This document shows positions 20,541-32,206 of a stretch of DNA of 64,000 bases, piece by piece. Under the pieces are notes generated by a model, which did no database searches, was not told where the DNA came from, and saw only the letters and a list, made by a program, of their open reading frames with translations. The DNA is from Macrothele yani. Taxonomy: Eukaryota > Arthropoda > Arachnida > Araneae > Macrothelidae. The stretch spans positions 27,495,001 through 27,559,000 of the forward strand of contig CM077011.1 of assembly GCA_039090855.1 (NCBI GenBank). The letters are read 5' to 3'. A program made the translations under genes and the position numbers. The stretch's first letter is position 1; each line of letters starts with the position of its first letter.

Positions 20541-21821
20541 AAATGGGCTCTCTTTTTTACTTCGTGTCGTTGGCTCCGTTGCTTTCCCTTAAGGTCATAG
20601 TATACATCTAACTATTGGAAGGGCATGTTTTAATTCGTTCTCCACAAACAGGAGAATACGTATATCTCAACGTCAGACGTCTGTTCTATCAGCTACTCTG
20701 GTCTTTTACATATCCCTTCTTTCCATATTTTGTTAGAAAAACTATTAATTTCGAGTTTTCTTGACGAGTATACTCCTCAACACATTCAGTGCATAAAAAT
20801 TCTGGGATATCCTACCATGTATGGTGATCTCGCCAACATTACCATCTCCAACTACGTAAACAGATAGCTTTTAAGAAATTATGTTTTTGGCAAGGATGAA
20901 ACGGAATTCTCGACATAAGCGCCGACTACGGGGGAAAACGTGAAACTTGTCCCTCCAATAATTTTACTGAGGGGGGGCAGTACCCACCCAATATTTTTCG
21001 TCCTGTTTAGTTAAATAATCGCTTTAGTGGACCAAGCTACACCTTATGACGCCAAAGCGATTTATTTTCAAAAATTAATAAATAACAAAATAAGTAAACT
21101 TTTTTCTCATATTCAGATTGCTCATTTGATAAGAAACTGAATTGCTATCCCCGTATTGTGTTTGACATTTTCTCGTGATATGTGGTAAATGTTTAAAACA
21201 ATTATCAAAAATAAAATCAATAAAAATACAGAAACGTATATAATCTCTAGAGCCCCTTTATTTACCTATTTATTTTTTGCACTTCTCGTTCGCCGTTTAC
21301 ATAACCCAGCTATTTCTCATTTTTTAATAAACGTTTGGAAATAAAATCTCTTGATATTTTTATAAAATCACAGGCTGAATTTTATTTTTTTAAATGTCAA
21401 TATTCAACAAAATAATATTTCTGTTGCCTTGTTCATTTGCTGATGAGCAGTTACAATTGCATTTTAAAATATACGTCGAATCTCGCAGTTTATCTTTTTG
21501 TGCCTTTTGACGTGTTCCTTCCACCGACGTCTTATCTCTTCACGCCCCCCCCCCCAATAATTTGGTGGAGTCAGCTCCCCTGATTCTCTGTTATAAATAA
21601 GCACCTATCCTGTAGTGAAAAAAGATATAATTTGACAACTAACTAGGAAATCTGATATCAAAAGGCTGAAAATTTTGTAGTAAATTGGTAACAATCGTTA
21701 AAACAAAATACTTTCGAAATTGGACTTTAGGCAGTGCAGACGCAGTGACGTGTAATGTTACTTCCGGGGAAATGGTGCATCTGGAAATCTTTTTCTCTTT
21801 TTTTTTTTTGGGGGGGGGAGA
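20541..21821. other. Jupiter intron, no gene recognised
   Basis: AT-rich with C-runs near 21546; no coding frame or named repeat. Confidence 0.4.
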
Positions 21822-21900
21822 TTTTAACGACCAGCCTGAGCAACTTCTAGGAGTTAGAAGCAGCCGCCCGTTCCTAATTTGAGAACACTGATCCCAGTCA
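21822..21900 (-). repeat. SINE1 tail fragment
   Basis: TTAACGACCAGCCTGAGCAA, GCAGCCGCCCGTTCCTAATTT and CACTGATCCCAG match the reversed SINE1 3' body; a G-run precedes it. Confidence 0.55.
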
Positions 21901-22311
21901 CATAGGATATTTTCGTCCTAAAAGTAAAAAAAACAATTGCTGTCTTACGCACATCTAAAAATTTAATGTTGAAAAGATGTATACAAGTCAAAAATATATG
22001 TACACATTAGACCTTGGAGTTTACAATAAACTCATCCTCAGATGTAATACAATGCACAAACACAAGCGACGAGGTGTTAGTTGTTAAATGCAACACCTTT
22101 TTAACATTAAAGTTTTAAATCGTGCGTAAGACGGCATTGTTTTTTAACTTAGACTGATTACAATGCAGGGAGGGAAAGGAAAAGTAGACTATATTAGACA
22201 AACAACGCCCCGCCTAGGCCTAGCACCTGTTTATCTCAGACGAATTATCAAATTAGGTGCCAGCGCCTCAGACAACTCAGTCACATGGGCGGTATCTGGT
22301 AAATTCCAGGC

Positions 22312-22520
22312 CGGCCTATAGTGGTCTAAGCGATGGTTTCTGATCATTAGTCCAGGTTCGGATCCCGGTGAGGCATGGATGTTGTGTTTGTCTTACGGCG
22401 CTGGCTGGCTCTCTCCCTTCCTAGGAGTTAAGTGGCCCTACATTAGGAACTGGCTACTACTGCTTTTATAGCCCATTGAGTTTGCTCACGGTAGTCGTTA
22501 AACCCCAATTTAAAAAAATC
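22312..22520 (+). mobile_element. SINE1, diverged full copy
   Basis: GGCCTATAGTGGTCTAAGCG (A-box region), GGTTCGGATCCCGGTGAGGC (B box), the body with GTTGTGTTTGTCTTACGGCG, and a short A-rich end. Confidence 0.75.
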
Positions 22521-22596
22521 CCAGTGTTGGATAATAGTACTTTGATCACGGTTAGAGCTTCCCTATTTTAAAAGAATTTTTCAAATATGAGGATGT

Positions 22597-22826
22597 TTTT
22601 TTTTTTTTTTTTTTTTGATTGGAGGTTTAACGACCACCGTGAGCAACTCAATGGGCTATAAGCAGTCGCCCGTCCCTAATTTAGGGTCACTGGTTCCAGG
22701 GAAAGGAGAGAGCCAGTGCCGTAAGACAAACACAGCATCCATGCCTCACCGGGATTCAAACTCGGACCGAGTTCGGACGAATGATCAGAGGCCATCGCTT
22801 AGACCACTGCGCCACCGAGGCGGCTA
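22597..22826 (-). mobile_element. SINE1, full reverse copy with target duplication
   Basis: A T-tail at 22597-22617, an intact reversed body, and a head ending GCGCCACCGAGGCGGC. TATGAGGATGT flanks it at 22586-22596 and again directly after the head at about 22824, an 11-bp target duplication. Confidence 0.88.
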
Positions 22827-22835
22827 TGAGGATGT

Positions 22836-23985
22836 GGATCTGATTTGTTTTTCCAGTGTCAGTGTGAGCTTGGAAGTGCTTTCACTTCTAATCTCGAATT
22901 GATGGAGCAATTCGGTTTTTAAAAAAATGAATCAGATAATACCTGTGTGTTGAAGATTTGTTCACTGACTGTTTTTATTTGCTGATAGGCAGTTTGATTT
23001 AAAAAGAAATAAATCAGGTGATATATATTTGTGCGTGAGATATGGTACCATAGCACAACAAATGTTACTCCAGATTGGTGAGGCAGTGAGGTTTGAAAAG
23101 AAATGAATTAAATAAACTCCGACAGCTGAATTTAGAAACCGTACTCGATGTTTTAGTTTATAGTGCTTCGAAACGCAAGTTTTTGTTTTTTTTATGAACG
23201 AAAGTGGTCACAGGCTGAGAAACATACTGAAAGTTTGCTCAAGTTTTGTTTATACTGCTAAACGGGGGAAATGTTTTGACGACCTCCCGGAAATATTGCA
23301 TAGCACGAACGGTTAAGAACTTTTAGAAATGATGTTATTTTTTTATTAGTCCCCTCCGTATCCGAGGTTGTTCTCTCGTAAACATTCTTCAGTGACAGAC
23401 ACCGGTTATTTCGTCTTCTGCGATATTTTCTTCTCAGCAGTTTTATGCTATTCTTGTCGGTTGCGGTTTAGACTGCTCGTCTTTCCCGTCGTATCTCTTC
23501 TGATTTCACTCAAGAAAATAACTTTCCCCCTTCCCCAGTGGTGAGCTGCCACTTCTTTTACCGCCCCTGTGAGAGCGACGTCGCCATACGATCCCCTGTC
23601 GCTGACATTTTTATTTTTCCGGCGGCTTCCTCGATGCCTAAACTTGAAGATTTGGGGTTCTTCAGTCTTCGTACTTCACCATTCGGCAAAAGGTTCGTCA
23701 CTCAAGGGTGGGGTACATGTCTGCTATTTCGAACTCTTGAGTCTATTCAAGAAATAAATTCTTACGCGCCAGGTGAAGGGGGACTGGGGTGAAGTATTTC
23801 TCCATGTCACTGACACTTCTCTCTCTGTTACTTCGTTTTTTCTTTTCTCCCCTCCGTCCTCTCCCCATCATTTTGAAAAACCTTTCGTCGGAAATTTTAG
23901 TACTCTTGCTGTTTCACATCACACTGGAGAAGGTTAAGGCAAATGAATAAACTATGCTGTTAACTCGAAATGCTTTATAGCTACT
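22836..23985. other. Jupiter intron, no gene recognised
   Basis: No convincing coding sequence. The plus-strand frames near 23540-23790 have no motif support. Confidence 0.4.
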
Positions 23986-23991
23986 AATGTC

Positions 23992-24215
23992 TGCAAATAC
24001 TATAAAAATATTCTTACAAATACTATAAAAATATTCTTACAAATAGTATAAAAATATTCTTACAAATAGTATAAAAATATTCTTACAAATAGTATAAAAA
24101 TATTCTTACAAATACTATAAAAATATTCTTACAAATACTATAAAAATATTCTTACAAATAGTATAAAAATATTCTTACAAATAGTATAAAAATATTCTTA
24201 CAAATACTATAAAAA
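23992..24215. repeat. 23-bp AT-rich minisatellite
   Basis: About ten units of AAATACTATAAAAATATTC plus TTAC (23 bp). A C/G change (ATACTATAA or ATAGTATAA) separates two unit types in the order CCGGGCCGGC. It shows no link to a transposon. Confidence 0.9.
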
Positions 24216-24817
24216 GTATTTAGTTCTGTAGAATAATTGCTAACCTAAGCATGGCACCATGTGAAATGCAGTTTCTGTACGAAAACGTTGGAGAGCAGTG
24301 GTGTTTAAGAGCCTTAGCAACTACGCCTCGCCAAGGCTCTTAATTTTGCTTCGAGGTCATAAATTTCCTTTCATTTTTAGCAATTGTTCATATTCTGGCA
24401 AAACATTTTCTGTAATTCTCCAGGTACTGACCACAAGGCGCAATTCATCTATCAATTTAAGTGTCAAAAAAAAAAAAAGGCAGCAATTGTTCCCTTCTCC
24501 GCAAAGAAAACGGATAGAGCAAAATATGTCTTAGCATAGAAATACATCTACATAATATTTACAAAATTTTGAGATCAATTTACATTATGCTATGTATGGA
24601 GTCAGGACATATTTCAGGTATAAATGTTAATGAAGGCGTGTAATGAAATCTTGTAGCAAAATGGTGGTATTTCAACTTACTTTAAAGTGCACTCAAAGTA
24701 TGACGAGCAGGTTTTTGTTACTAGCAGAACAGCGGGGGGCACTTTTTCCGTGGAAAAAAAAAAGAGGGGGCATGATGTTTCCCCTATGTCTATATACATG
24801 TGCATATACCACAGCCT

Positions 24818-24845
<28 letters not shown>
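24216..24845. other. Jupiter intron, no gene recognised
   Basis: Unassigned; ends in a (TA)n run (24820-24847) at which the RTE LINE remnant starts. Confidence 0.4.
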
Positions 24846-24847
<2 letters not shown>

Positions 24848-24849
<2 letters not shown>

Positions 24850-26527
24850 CCTAAAGATAGCAAAGGGACATCTCAGTAAGGGAAGAAAACAGATTATGGC
24901 ACTGAGAAAAGAAGATGGTTCTGTAACAAGAAATAGAGGCGAAATTTTGACAAGAGTGAAAGATTTCTACTCCAAATTATATGAAAGGGATGATACATGT
25001 ACTCCAGGCATCATGAAAGATACCAGAGTTCTTCCAGTCCTTCCAGCAGAAGTTGCACATGCAATCAAGAACATGAAGCGGGGAAAAGCTCCAGGAGAAG
25101 ATGGAATTACTGTAGACATCATACAAGAAGCAAGTGGAGAAATCGAAACAGTACTCGCCCAAATTTTCACTCGATGCCTTAATGAAGGGAAAATTCCTGA
25201 GGATTGGAACAACGCTACAATGATCTTGCTACATAAAAAAGGTGACATTGAGGATCTCAGGAACTACAGACCTATCAGCCTCCTATCAGTGGTTTATAAA
25301 ATCTTCACTAAAGTTCTTTCACACCGCTTGAAGGTAACACTGGACATGGCTCAACCGAGAGAACAAGCTGGATTCAGGAGTGGCTACAGCACAATAGATC
25401 ATATCCACGTACTGAGAGAACTAATTGAAAGAGCGAGGGAATATGAACTTCCATTGTGCATGGCTTTTATCGATTATGAAAAAGCCTTTGATTCGGTGAA
25501 ACCATCAGCAGTTGCAATGGCTCTGAAATCCTGCGGTATTGAAGATGCATACATTAATATTATTAATAACATCTATGAAAATGCAAGTGCAAAGATTCTG
25601 CTATTTGGTAATACAACACACATAAAAATTGGGAAAGGAGTGAGACAAGGTGACACCATATCTCCGAAGCTCTTTAATGCTACATTGGAAAATGTCTTTC
25701 AATCACTGAACTGGGAAAACAAAGGGATAAAGATTAATGGAGATTATCTAACCCACCTTCGTTTTGCTGATGACATAGTCATTTTTGCAACTACCCCATC
25801 GGAGCTACAGAGTATGATGCAGGAACTTGCTGACAAAAGTAAAGAAGTGGGATTAAAAATGAACTTTCAGAAGACAAAAGTGATGTTCAATGCTTTTACA
25901 AGAAATGAAGATTTATCGATTGATGGAGAAAAGCTGGAGATAACAGACACGTACGTTTATCTTGGACAGCAGATATCAAGTGAGGGTCACATTAGTGAAG
26001 AAATTAATCGGCGTACAAAACTTGCCTGGAGAGCTTTTGGAAGAAACAGCATAATTTTCAAGAGCAATATGCCATTATGTCTTAAAAGAAAAGTGTTTGA
26101 TCAATGCATCCTTCCAGTTCTTACGTATGGTGCAGAGACGTAGACCTTAGCTAAAAGAGACATACAAAGGCTGCAGACAACTCAAAGAAGCATGGAGAGG
26201 TGCATGCTTGGTGTAACCAGGAGAGATAAGAAGAGGAACACGTGGATCCGAAAAATGACAAGAGTGGAAGACATCATGATCAGAGTTAAATCCCTGAAAT
26301 GGCAATGGGCTGGACATACTGCCAGAAGAACAGACCATCGATGGACAGCCGAAATTTTAGATTGGATTCCAAGGGACAGGAAAAGACCCAGAAGAAGACC
26401 ACATGGAAGATGGGTGGATGAAATTCGAAAGTATGCGGGAGTGACCTGGAGGAGACTGGCACAAGACAGACCGTTGTGGAGGAAACTTGGGGAGACCTTC
26501 GTCCAGCAGTGGATTGATAATGGTTGA
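24848..26527 (+). pseudogene. RTE-type LINE reverse transcriptase, 5'-truncated, one in-frame stop
   Basis: One frame runs from the (TA)n junction to the tail, broken only at 26141-26143, where TAG stands in the conserved YGAETW position (TGG to TAG). Domains in order: a finger region (KAPGEDGITVDII, LLHKKGDIEDLRNYRPISLL), palm motif A with the first Asp (FIDYEKAFDSV), RQGDTISP, the catalytic FADD in RFADDIVIF near 25758, YLGQQI, then a basic C-terminal tail (RKRPRRRPHGRWVDEIRK, HTARRTDHRW). The tail and TGATGATGAT end fit the RTE/BovB group. The N-terminal endonuclease is absent, so the copy was 5'-truncated at insertion. The ATG at 24800 lies in upstream sequence and is not a native start. 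Confidence 0.88.
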
Positions 26528-26556
26528 CAATGATGATGATGATGATATATATATAG
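26528..26556. repeat. RTE 3' microsatellite end
   Basis: GACAATGATGATGATGATGA followed by (TA)n, the short-repeat 3' terminus expected of RTE elements. Confidence 0.75.
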
Positions 26557-26835
26557 GAAGACATCATGATCAGAGTTAAATCCCTGAAATGGCAATGGGC
26601 TGGACATACTGCTAGAAGGACAGATCATCGATGGACAGCCGAAATTTTAGATTGGATTCCAAGGGACAGGAAAAGACCCAGAAGAAGACCACATGGGAGA
26701 TGGGTGGATGAAATTCGAAAGTATGCAGGGGTGACATGGAGGAGACTGGCACAAGACAGACCGTTGTGGAGGAAACTTGGGGAGACCTTCGTCCAGCAGT
26801 GGATTGATAATGGTTGACAATGATGATGATGATAT
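26557..26835 (+). repeat. RTE LINE, second 3' end in tandem
   Basis: A near-identical repeat of 26270-26535 starting GAAGACATCATGATCAGAGT. It encodes the same tail (IKSLKWQW-type, RKRPRRRPHGRW) and ends in the same TGATGATGAT. Very low divergence from the first copy points to a recent tandem duplication. Confidence 0.88.
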
Positions 26836-26875
26836 ATACAAAAGTTGTATATATATACAGTATAATTATATAGCA

Positions 26876-27225
26876 GAAGCATGGAGAGATGCATGCTTGG
26901 TGTGACCAGGAGAGATAAGAAGAGGAACTCCTATATAAGGAAAATGATAAGAGTGGGAAACATTATGATCAGAATAAAATCCCTGAAATGGCAATGGGCT
27001 AGACTTGTTGACAGGAGAACTTACCACCGATGGACAACGGAAATTCTAGACTGGATTCCAAGGGGCAGGAAAAGACCCAGAAGAAGACCACATGGGAGAT
27101 GGGTGGATGAAATTCAAAATCATGCAGGAGTGGCATGAAGGAGACTGGCGCAAGACAGACCGTTGTGGAAGAAACTTGGGGAGACCTTCATCCAGCAGTG
27201 TATTGAGTAATGGTTGATGATGATA
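26876..27225 (+). repeat. RTE LINE, third 3' end, more diverged
   Basis: Encodes MERCMLGVTRRDKKRNSYIRK, IKSLKWQWARLVDRRTYHRW and RKRPRRRPHGRWVDEIQ, then frameshifts. It begins about 70 bp upstream of the point where the second copy begins and is visibly older, so it may be a separate insertion at the same TA-rich site. Confidence 0.8.
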
Positions 27226-27461
27226 TTAATATATATATACTGAAGTCTTTTAAAAGTGGTCATGAAAATTTTGTATTGGTCGTGAAATTGCATTTCTCAA
27301 ATTTCATAGACACCCTGATAAGGAACACTTGTTTGTACGAAAGCATACTCGTACCTTAACAGAACGTTCGTACTGCAAAGACGAGACTAAACTGCTTGAT
27401 CCCACTGCTAGGACGAAAAGGAACAGAGTTAAACATGGACGTAGACTGAGTAACCAACTGG
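27226..27461. other. Intron spacer
   Basis: Unassigned sequence after the RTE cluster. Confidence 0.35.
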
Positions 27462-27625
27462 CCGATACGGTGGCGTAGGCTTCTCACCGTTCGCCTATGT
27501 GGTGCTGGGTTCAAGACCCAATCGAGGCATTGGTAGTGTACTTGTCTTACAGTACTGCTTTTTACCCGTCGCTGGAGCCAGTGTCCTTAAATTGGGGACG
27601 AACGGATGCTTAAAGTTCATCATAG
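27462..27625 (+). repeat. SINE1, old diverged copy
   Basis: TGGCCGATACGGTGGCGTAGG (A-box side), GGGTTCAAGACCCAATCGAGGC (B box) and TAAATTGGGGACGAACGGATGC (body) follow the family with many changes. A further tail scrap lies at 27860-27935 (CCAACAAGTCAGGGACTGG, TATAGCCCTAGGTGATCGCGG). Confidence 0.6.
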
Positions 27626-28012
27626 TAGCCGTTATCATCCCCCTTAAAAAAGGGGGTCAAGAGTGTTATGCTTGAGGAAAGTCATTTCAGCTAAACTCGC
27701 ATCCGGCTCCAACAAAGGTAGTACCCGAGCCCATTCTGAGATTTCTTATGAGTAACGCAAAAGTACGCTTTGACTTCCGAGCGGTCAGAGGCACTAGTTT
27801 CGGGCAAAACGCTCGAGATGCGGCCCGGACGAGACGTCTGCCACACGGCGTATGCCTTCTTAGAACCAGTGGCTCCAACAAGTCAGGGACTGGAGATTTA
27901 TAGCCCTAGGTGATCGCGGTGGTCATTATATCCGGGAAGAAACAAAAAAAAAGAGAAAAATATATCCCCCACTCCCAAACCAAAATCTTAAAAAGAGCGT
28001 CATAACAGACCG

Positions 28013-28072
28013 TGAATAATATGAATCAGTCACACTGGATACATCACCCGTGTGACTGATTCATATTATTCA
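28013..28072. repeat. Perfect 23-bp inverted repeat
   Basis: TGAATAATATGAATCAGTCA plus CAC at 28013-28035 pairs without mismatch with 28050-28072; the loop is 14 nt. The function is unknown; it may be a small foldback transposon or a recent templated inversion. Confidence 0.85.
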
Positions 28073-28639
28073 TACTGAATATTTGGAGCCGTACAGGTAA
28101 CTTTTATCTTATATCCGAAATTTTTCCAATTAAGAAATTTTTATGAAAGTTGATAAAAAAATTAGTAATAAAGCTTTAATATTAATACTAACGGATAAAA
28201 ACAACTACAAATTCTAAATTGCTTTTGAAAATTTTGAGGGCCTTCTTTCTGGGTTTGTTTTACTAACCGTTCACCTCTAAGGCATTTTTTTCTCAGAACT
28301 ACATCACAGTTGCAAAACGAAGCTTTTCAGCTGCGCAGTGTTTCTTAACCAGTTATTAATACATTTTATCACATAGATAAGTATAATCTTATTAAAGGTA
28401 AACAAATACACACAAATGTAAAGGTACATAGACGTACATATACACATAATAGTAAACTGTTCTTTGACATTCAAATGTTAGCTCCTCAAAAAAAGCTCAT
28501 TGCCAGATTAAAATTTTAAAATGATGGAGCTAGATTTTACTTTTTGTTGATGCATGAAACATCTCCATTTACATCGATCTCGGCAAACAATTGACTTCAC
28601 TGATGTCAATCACACGTCGCACACGAGACATTTTGTACT
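28073..28639. other. Jupiter intron, no gene recognised
   Basis: AT-rich unassigned sequence. Confidence 0.4.
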
Positions 28640-29040
28640 TCATACTCATTACCTCTTTCTCATGAGACATTCCTGAATCTGACTACCCCCATGATTTCCT
28701 GAGCCTTTCTCCACCTTTTCTTTCCTTCCCCTTGAGCTGAATGCAGTAAGCATCTCTCCATTCACTCCATTCAATAACAGTAAACATCTCTCCTTTCTTA
28801 GTGTTACTTCATTCATTCCTTCAACATGGCCAAACCACCTCGAAATACCTACTTCCACCTTATTTACAAGTTGGCATGCCACAAACCTTCCCGTAAGTAA
28901 CGCATCTCCCTAGCACACTGGTGACTCCTATGTCTTTTCTGCAGTACTCAGGTTTCACTGCCTTACATCAGAGTACACTTTCCTGCACAGCCATTCGTGA
29001 CTTTGACGAGAACTCATGAGTCCTGTGAAATCTTCCTCAG
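28640..29040 (-). pseudogene. LINE 3'-terminal coding scrap, different family
   Basis: On the minus strand: KVEVGISRWFGHVEGMNEVTLRKE, a tail sequence typical of non-LTR retrotransposons (RWFGHVERM type), followed by a charged low-similarity end. It does not match the RTE copies at 26 kb and no reverse-transcriptase core remains. Confidence 0.55.
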
Positions 29041-29083
29041 GGAGCTATGACTTTTAAAAATGAAATCGCTTGCCAACTAACTA

Positions 29084-30242
29084 CACAGTCGAGTCACATT
29101 ATTGTGACAACCTCCTACGTTTGACGTCAACTGCGCGTAGCCAATGAAAGAAGGCACGTTTCGTGAGCTGGCTTGGAGGGTATATAAGGTGAGCTACAGG
29201 CAATCTGAAAACATATCACTCGTTGCTGTCATGAATAAAAGGAGCGATTTATCAGATTTGCGAAAAGTGATGATTTTCGGCTTTCGGGCCAAGGGTTGCA
29301 GTATTTCTGAAACAGCGCAGTTTGTGAAGTGTTCGCGTGGTTGCGGTTAAAGTTTATCGTGATTGGAAAAAGGGCACAATTGCGAATAAGCGACGTGGAA
29401 ACTGAGGAGCACCACGTGCCATTGTTGTGAGAGGTAAACGTCGGCTGCGAAGGTGCGTGAGGGCCGATCGATACGGTACAGTGGTGCAACTCACTGGCCG
29501 AATGAACCAGGGGGCTACCGGAAGTGTGTCTAAAACGACAATTCAGCGAACCTTGCTGCGTATGGCGCTCAGATGCAGACGGATGGTCACTGCACCTATG
29601 TTAACGAAGGTGCATCGGCAGAAAAGGCTTACATTTGCACCGCAGCATCGCAATTGGACCTCCGCTGATTGGCAAAGGATTGCCTTGTCCGATGAGTCAC
29701 GTTTTCTGCTTAATCGAACGGATGGACGTTGCCGTTTAAGGCGAGAAACATCGGAGAACAAACACTCTTCAACCATTGCTGGAAGAACACAAGCTGGTGG
29801 GGGCAGTGTTATGGTCTGGAAAATGTTTTCGTGGCATTTTCTGGGTTCACTCATACCTGTGGAAGAATTCTTTATAATCCATCCTTGCAGACCACGTGCA
29901 CCCATACATGCTGATTGTCTTTCCTGGGGCGGGTGGGATCTTCCATCACGGCAATGCGACGTGTCACACAGCTAGAAGTGTCCGAGAGTGGTTGGAAGAG
30001 CACGATGAAGACTTCAAAGTACTTCACTGGCCCCCTAATTTCCCGGACTTAAACCCAATTGAGCATATGTGGCATCCTCCAGCAGCTGTCAGATGCACTG
30101 CAGTCAGCTTGGCTCCACATGCCTGTGAACACCTTACAGCACCTTATTGAGTCACTCCCAGACTGTCTAGCTGCCGTCCGCGCGGCACACGGCGGTTACT
30201 CTAGATATTAGCTGGTGGTCACAATAATGTGACTCGACCGTG
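29084..30242 (+). mobile_element. Tc1-type transposon, family A, copy 2
   Basis: Ends CACAGTCGAGTCACATTATT and, inward from the right, CACGGTCGAGTCACATTATT, each next to TA. The length is 1,159 bp. It sits in the Jupiter intron about 460 bp before the 84-nt exon. Confidence 0.92.
29231..30210 (+). pseudogene. Tc1 transposase, family A copy 2, frameshifted
   Basis: Starts MNKRSDLSDLRKVMIFGFRAK, then SISETAQFVKCSRGCG and a frame change. The longest frame (29427-29975) holds the second HTH (GSVSKTTIQRTLLRM), the intact first Asp block LSDESRFLLNRTDGR and GGGSVMVWKMFSW. The second Asp block and IEHMW with the catalytic Glu follow in other frames (PIEHMWHPP at about 30055). Its active site is better kept than in copies 1 and 3, but the gene is broken by several indels. 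Confidence 0.87.
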
Positions 30243-30244
30243 TA

Positions 30245-30704
30245 ATTTATCTCTCTATTCTGTAGTCTCTGTCAAAGAATTTTCTTCTAGAATTTTCCTT
30301 TTGTGACGTCAAATCGGCACTCGGAAATAGTTCCGGATTTCGGAAGTTTTCGGATAAGAGATGTTCAACCTGTGTATACCAAAAAATAAATTTTTCACAG
30401 AATGGGAAGTGCCTAAAAGTTCTTTCTGAATTTGCGAAGAAGCTTAAAAAAGGCGCATATCGAAACTCTAAACATCACACGTCAGCCTCTTTCAAAATGG
30501 TAATTTTAACATGGTAGTATAGCTATGCGCTACAAACTCAGTTTATCACGAAATCATTATTGTATTTATAGCGAATAGAACTCCATTTAGACTGTTTTAT
30601 GTATATCTGCATTTTTTTGTCCCGTTAATTCATCCAAAAGTGACAATTTATTTTTGTAGACATTTTTTTTTCGTTAAGTTCACAGACAGTTTTTATCCAT
30701 ATAG
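30245..30704. other. Intron between the Tc1 copy and the 84-nt Jupiter exon
   Basis: Ends in a T-rich stretch (30660-30695) that can serve as the exon's pyrimidine tract. Confidence 0.5.
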
Positions 30705-30788
30705 GATCACGTCGAAACCCCATTACCGGTGAACCAATGGAGAACGGAACCCCCAAAAGCAACGGACATATTAACGGCAATGGAACCG
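30705..30788 (+). CDS. Jupiter: Jupiter, 84-nt middle exon
   Basis: A short exon with acceptor ATATAG|GA and a strong donor CCG|GTAAGT. Entry and exit are both phase 1. The split codon G|GA joins it in frame to the exon ending at 11925. The peptide is GSRRNPITGEPMENG followed by an Asn/Gly-rich run (SNGHINGNG). NPxTGE is a conserved block in arthropod Jupiter proteins, and RRNP also occurs near the C-terminus of vertebrate JPT1. Because the exon is 84 nt long and phase-symmetric, it could be skipped without breaking the frame. The intron before it is 18,779 bp, mostly transposons. It is too short and Met-poor to show as an ATG-led ORF; it was found by splice phase and motif. Confidence 0.85.
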
Positions 30789-32098
30789 GTAAGTCACTAA
30801 TTCTCCCGTTAGTTCAGCAATTTTCTCTTCTGTGACGTATTTTAAAATATGTGGACTTTAAGGACAAAAACCGCGGTGTAGTAAGGCCGCGTGTAAAACA
30901 CCAGCCGTAAAATCCAGAACTATCAGAAAAATAGACGCATTCTAGTAAAACTAGGCATAGCTCGTTTCTTCAACATTCTTGCAAAATATAGCTCAGCTCT
31001 TTTCTTATTTTAATGTGTTAGTGCATGAATGCAGATAGGAGGTCGAAAGCGGCGAGTAAGATTTTCCAACTGGCGACCAGTCTTTCTTTTTATTGAAGAA
31101 AGCCAAGAAAAACTTACGTCACTTTTTTTTCTTAATTATTTCGTATAACACTCTTATCGATTCTTTAATGTCAGGTCAAAGAAAAGAAAACAGCTTCAAA
31201 TGGAGAGATGGAATATCGATTTACGGCGGCCGTCCCGCGGACTCCATACATCTTAGGTGTGGTTTACGATTTGAAACACACGTCCACTGATTTTCCCTTT
31301 TTAAAGGCTTGTTAAAGGCGTTATTCAAGCATGCTATCAGTCAAACAACTCAGCTTCATAGCTTCAGCAAGCTTATGACTGTAGTGGAGTCAGAGACTCC
31401 AACTACCACAGATTTTTCGTAGTTGCTACAGAAATCGTCGATTCGACGGACATAATCTGTGTAAGCACTTTGCTTACTATAAGGTTCTCATAGGAACATA
31501 CATTGATTTTTGAGGCAATCTGAAATATATATATATATATTGAAGCCATTTTTAGTGTTTCCCACAAAATGTCTTCAATTTATGGGCAGATTTTTAAGCA
31601 AAAATTCGCTTTTTTATGTACGCTGTCATTTTACTGCTCAGGCAATTTTACATTTTACAGAGTGTGTAATACAATTTTATTCATTACTACTGAAAAACTC
31701 TGAAAGTTACAGATTTTTGTAGTGTTTACTACTAAAAATTTCCACCCGGGTTGGAGTCTCTGTAGTGTGCTTTTCTGTGTTCAACAGCCAGCAGTAAACG
31801 CGGTTTTAGCACTGTGAATAATAACATTAAAGCAGCACGACGTTCTCGACTGCCCGCAGAGACAAGAGACAGTTTAATGAACATTAACGTAAATGGTATG
31901 AGTTTTAAAGAATTCGATCCGAACCCTACGGTGAATTACTGGTTTTAAGCTATTCTCATCAGTAACACAATTATTGAAAATCAACTAAGACCTACGGTAA
32001 GAAATGAAAGCCTATTTTAATTTGGGCCACCAGTTTTTTAATGGGCCACTAAAGATTTCACAATTACTTTTGCATAGCTGTGTTAAAGATATCATTTA
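30789..32098. other. Start of the last Jupiter intron, mostly unique sequence
   Basis: The intron runs from 30789 to 40252. In this first part I see no coding signal and no named repeat. A short (AT)n run lies at 31523-31540 and a C-run at 32121-32132, just inside the start of the Tc1 element that begins at 32099. Confidence 0.5.
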
Positions 32099-32206
32099 CA
32101 CCGATGAGCCTTACGTTGTGACCCCCCCCCCCGCGCCTAGAGAGATGCGCGCCTGGAGACCGAACGGTGGCGCAGGTAAAGTTCACATAGCGGTATACCG
32201 GGTGCA

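Noticed and set aside
24800..24847. Start Met of the LINE frame
   Set aside because: The Met and the IYIYIYI run come from upstream sequence and a (TA)n repeat. LINE similarity begins only after the repeat, so this is a truncated copy and not a gene start.
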